Positions 7,247 to 8,845 of a stretch of DNA of 8,845 bases are shown here, one piece after another (within the stretch, counting starts at the first letter, position 1; every line of letters begins with the position of its first letter). A program made the translations under genes and the position numbers. This DNA comes from Gammaproteobacteria bacterium (GTDB lineage Bacteria > Pseudomonadota > Gammaproteobacteria > Steroidobacterales > Steroidobacteraceae), in contig JANXYA010000126.1 in NCBI GenBank assembly GCA_025350345.1, positions 1 to 8,845 of the forward strand. The letters run 5' to 3'. The notes below the pieces were generated by a model. It was not told where the DNA came from. It saw only the letters and a list, made by a program, of their open reading frames with translations, and did not search any database.

Positions 7247-7924
7247 ATGCCTACTACCGCGCTCCTGGAAGCCCACTGGGAAGACATCGACCACGTGCTG
7301 CTCGATCTCGACGGTACGCTGCTCGATCTGGATTTTGACAGCCACTTCTGGCAATCGCGGGTGCCGCAGGCCTGGGGCGCCGCACGCGGACTGGATGCGG
7401 CCGCGGCACAGGCGATCCTGCAGCCGCGCTTCGATGCCTGCGCGGGCACGCTGCCCTGGTACAGCACCGAGTACTGGAGCTGCGAGCTCGGGCTCGACAT
7501 CGCTGCGCTCAAGCGCCAGGACGCCGGGCGCATTCGCTGGCTGCCCGGAGCGCAACGTTTCCTGGCCGCGGCGCGCGCGCGCCGCAAGCGCGTGGTGCTG
7601 CTGACCAATGCCCACCCGCAGGCACTGGCGATCAAGCACGAATGCACCGGCGTGCTCGATCATGTCGACGCCAGCTACAGCGCGCACGTGCTGGGGGCGC
7701 CGAAGGAGGACCTGCGCTTCTGGCGGGCGTTGCGCCAGGTCGAGCCCTTCGATGCAGCGCGCAGCCTGTTCGTCGATGACAGCGCCACGGTGCTGTGTGC
7801 GGCACGCGCGGCCGGTGTCGGCTTCATCCGCGCGATACGCCGGCCGGACTCCGCGGGGGCAGCGCTCGGCCACGAGGAATTTTCGGCGATAGACGCGCTG
7901 GTGGAGCTGCTCGGTCCAGACTGA
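7247..7924 (+). CDS. yrfG: HAD-family nucleotidase, YrfG-type (IMP/GMP 5'-nucleotidase)
   Basis: HAD phosphatases of this type remove the 5'-phosphate from IMP and GMP. The 225-residue protein has all four HAD motifs: DLDGT at 20-24 (nucleophile Asp20, acid/base Asp22), LLTNAH with Thr120, APKED with Lys153, and FVDDS with Asp177/Asp178. Features of the YrfG subgroup are the WEDIDHVLLDLDGTLLDLDF opening with FDSHFW, the cap segment GTLPWYSTEYW (67-77), KHECTG (130-135) and PDSA near the end. The frame is open well upstream, but that part is antisense to rnm and lacks family character, so the ATG at 7247 is the likely start, with only a weak GAG before it. It diverges from rnm, 22 bases between start codons, and converges on the TIR gene. 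No signal peptide is seen, so it acts in the cytoplasm. Confidence 0.92.
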   Translation: MPTTALLEAHWEDIDHVLLDLDGTLLDLDFDSHFWQSRVPQAWGAARGLDAAAAQAILQPRFDACAGTLPWYSTEYWSCELGLDIAALKRQDAGRIRWLPGAQRFLAAARARRKRVVLLTNAHPQALAIKHECTGVLDHVDASYSAHVLGAPKEDLRFWRALRQVEPFDAARSLFVDDSATVLCAARAAGVGFIRAIRRPDSAGAALGHEEFSAIDALVELLGPD

Positions 7925-7933
7925 CACGCTCAA

Positions 7934-7950
7934 AGCGCCGCCAAAGGGGT
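7934..7950 (+). repeat. Left copy of a 17-base imperfect direct repeat flanking the TIR gene
   Basis: The sequence AGCGCCGCCAAAGGGGT resembles AGCGCCGCCTTGGGGGT at 8816-8832, with 14 of 17 positions identical, including the first nine. The two copies bracket the TIR gene in the same orientation. Such short GC-rich similarity can arise by chance, so a junction or duplicated target is only a suggestion. Confidence 0.3.
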
Positions 7951-7989
7951 AGGACCCATCAACGCGGTTTCAGGATGCGGACTCGTCCG
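7947..7989. repeat. Two short palindromic elements downstream of yrfG
   Basis: GGGT-AGG-ACCC at 7947-7957 is a small inverted repeat. CGGAC-TC-GTCCG at 7978-7989 is a second, perfect one. The AAAGGGGTAGGACCC part resembles REP-like palindromes that I associate with REP-type (Y1) transposases in related bacteria, but only one copy is present and no transposase is visible. No protein-coding content is seen here. Confidence 0.35.
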
Positions 7990-7995
7990 ACTGTG

Positions 7996-8029
7996 GAACA
8001 TGAATAAGCCTCGCTTTCAATGCATGTTC
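7996..8029. terminator. Long imperfect hairpin between convergent yrfG and TIR genes
   Basis: GAACATG at 7996-8002 pairs with CATGTTC at 8023-8029. After one mismatch, AT pairs with AT, and then AAGC-CTC-GCTT (8006-8016) forms an inner stem-loop with a three-base bulge. It is the strongest fold I can find in the 148-base gap between the two stop codons and sits in a locally AT-richer stretch. It could stop transcription from both sides, but no T tract follows directly on either strand. A recombination or protein-binding site is an alternative. Confidence 0.35.
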
Positions 8030-8072
8030 AGAGCGCTACCTAGTGTTCCTTGTGTTTTTCCACGGGATATAT

Positions 8073-8750
8073 CTATACCCCCAAGCCTCCGTTCGAGGCC
8101 AAGTCGTCCGCCGGCTTAGCTGCGGAGCGAACAGCAGTTCCATGCTGCGAGAGCCAGATCCTATCGGCGACGAAGTAAGCGAGACCCAGCGCAACCACGC
8201 CACTCAGGACCCATGACGCAACCCTGGCTGCCCGGTGTGGGCCAATCGCTGGCGTGGATATCTGCGCACCAGCGTGTCCGGAATGCGCTGTGGCACTCGG
8301 CAGGGCAGACGACGGAGGCGGCGTAATAAGCCGCCGCATCCGCTCTACGAACGCGGGCGATGCGTCTCCGCCTGGCAGCCGTGTCCATTGAACGTGCCGG
8401 AATGCGTCCGGAACATCGGCTTTCGCTTCGGGGGTCGAATCGATGACTATCGGGATAAGAAATGCGACCCGATCGGACAAATCGTGCGTCCGGTCTACCG
8501 CCAGCTTCCATTCGCGCCTGAAATAACCCTCCAATCGCGCTTCCGTGTTTGCCGAGACAATCGGCATGAACAGTCGACAGTCATGGATCTGCTGTCTGAT
8601 CTGTCGATCCCAGACGTCCCCGCCGCGTAGCTCGCTCTGATCGAACCAAACATCTATGCCCGCTGCGCCCAGCGCATCGCAAATGCGCTTGGCAGCCTCC
8701 GCGTCCTGCGAGGCGTAGCTGATGAATACGGCATGCGAAATCCCGCTCAA
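8073..8750 (-). CDS. TIR-domain protein with a single C-terminal transmembrane helix
   Basis: Residues 5-140 form a bacterial TIR domain: FISYASQDAEAA at 9-20 (box 1), GIDVWFDQSELRGGDVWDRQI at 31-51, and FMPIVSANTEARLEGYFRREW at 61-81. Glu80 is a candidate for the catalytic glutamate of NAD-cleaving TIRs, inferred by position. A Pro/Ser/Ala-rich linker follows (143-175). A hydrophobic helix covers 179-196, and about 29 polar residues end the protein. TIR proteins can cleave NAD+ or make signalling nucleotides in antiphage immunity, but this activity is not shown here. I recall longer relatives in which TIR and a membrane helix precede a large SIAVLPF-type and TPR region. Compared with those this protein looks cut short after the helix. 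The start is TTG; an in-frame TGA at 8768-8766 excludes extension beyond CTG codons. Its base composition is less GC-rich than its neighbours', suggesting acquired DNA. Confidence 0.85.
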   Translation of the reverse strand: MSGISHAVFISYASQDAEAAKRICDALGAAGIDVWFDQSELRGGDVWDRQIRQQIHDCRLFMPIVSANTEARLEGYFRREWKLAVDRTHDLSDRVAFLIPIVIDSTPEAKADVPDAFRHVQWTRLPGGDASPAFVERMRRLITPPPSSALPSATAHSGHAGAQISTPAIGPHRAARVASWVLSGVVALGLAYFVADRIWLSQHGTAVRSAAKPADDLASNGGLGV

Positions 8751-8782
8751 GGTGCGCAGCCACCCTCAACCATGTCGGGCAT
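8747..8782 (-). CDS. Possible leader mini-ORF coupled to the TIR gene
   Basis: An 11-codon frame (MPDMVEGGCAP) opens at ATG 8782-8780 and stops at TGA 8749-8747, overlapping the TTG start of the TIR gene as TTGA. The purine run AGAGGGGG directly precedes the first ATG and lies about nine bases before the second in-frame ATG at 8773, a good Shine-Dalgarno distance. Translation of this peptide could deliver ribosomes to the weak TTG start. At this length there is no coding signal to test, so it may be fortuitous. Confidence 0.25.
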   Translation of the reverse strand: MPDMVEGGCAP

Positions 8783-8815
8783 CCCCCTCTGGTTTCCCTT
8801 GCACGCCGTGCCTTT

Positions 8816-8832
8816 AGCGCCGCCTTGGGGGT
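8816..8832 (+). repeat. Right copy of the 17-base imperfect direct repeat flanking the TIR gene
   Basis: AGCGCCGCCTTGGGGGT matches the left copy at 7934-7950 at 14 of 17 positions. It lies upstream of the TIR gene, close to the window edge, so the outer boundary of any element cannot be seen. The rest of 8783-8845 shows no gene and no clear promoter. Confidence 0.3.
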
Positions 8833-8845
8833 GGTCGGCGTCCGC

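Noticed and set aside
7225..7647. Upstream extension of the PHP gene through the yrfG start region, giving a 441-residue frame
   Set aside because: The added 141 residues are Ser/Arg/Ala-rich with no family resemblance and are antisense to yrfG. The conserved protein begins a few residues before DLHTH.
7970..7995. Hammerhead ribozyme suggested by GACGAGTCC and CTGAAAC on the minus strand
   Set aside because: The required CUGANGA core followed by stem II and GAAA is absent; the elements are in the wrong order.
7925..8072. Integron attC site downstream of yrfG
   Set aside because: GTTGATG on the minus strand does not fit the GTTRRRY core, and no matching RYYYAAC partner at proper spacing was found.
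8235..8630. Plus-strand open frame opposite the TIR gene
   Set aside because: It is antisense to a clear TIR domain and has no recognisable motif or ribosome binding site.

Overview
This is a GC-rich window packed with genes. It looks like the chromosome of a gammaproteobacterium, probably from the Xanthomonadales/Steroidobacterales/Nevskiales part of the class. The reasons are a full-length PlsB acyltransferase, a YrfG-type IMP/GMP nucleotidase, an RNase AM-type PHP protein, a YdcH-type small protein, and a TIR protein of a style I associate with those groups. The lineage is inferred from gene content, not from a marker gene. I saw no tRNA, rRNA, CRISPR array or intact insertion sequence.

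Positions 1-3764 (+ strand). First comes the 3' part of a contractile phage-tail-sheath-like gene that begins outside the window and appears broken by a frameshift near position 73. It is followed by a small alpha/beta hydrolase and then plsB, which makes the first acylated precursor of membrane phospholipids. The gaps are 29 and 21 bases, so these three could be cotranscribed.

Positions 3786-7224 (- strand). A compact five-gene run reads leftwards: an RNase AM-like PHP phosphoesterase (rnm), a YdcH/DUF465 coiled-coil protein, an MscS-family mechanosensitive channel, the ribosome-rescue hydrolase ArfB, and an uncharacterised four-helix membrane protein. Two start/stop overlaps (ATGA and GTGA) and an 8-base gap argue for one operon with translational coupling. 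It converges on plsB across 21 bases.

Positions 7247-7924 (+ strand). A yrfG-like HAD nucleotidase diverges from rnm. Only 22 bases separate the two start codons, so each promoter must overlap the neighbouring gene or lie in that gap.

Positions 7925-8845. This is the accessory-looking end. A stretch with several inverted repeats and lower GC is followed by a minus-strand gene for a short TIR-domain protein with one transmembrane helix and almost nothing after it. The gene starts with TTG, has a tiny upstream reading frame overlapping its start, and is flanked by two similar 17-base sequences in direct orientation. If the window holds something non-routine, it is here or in the broken sheath-like gene at the other end.
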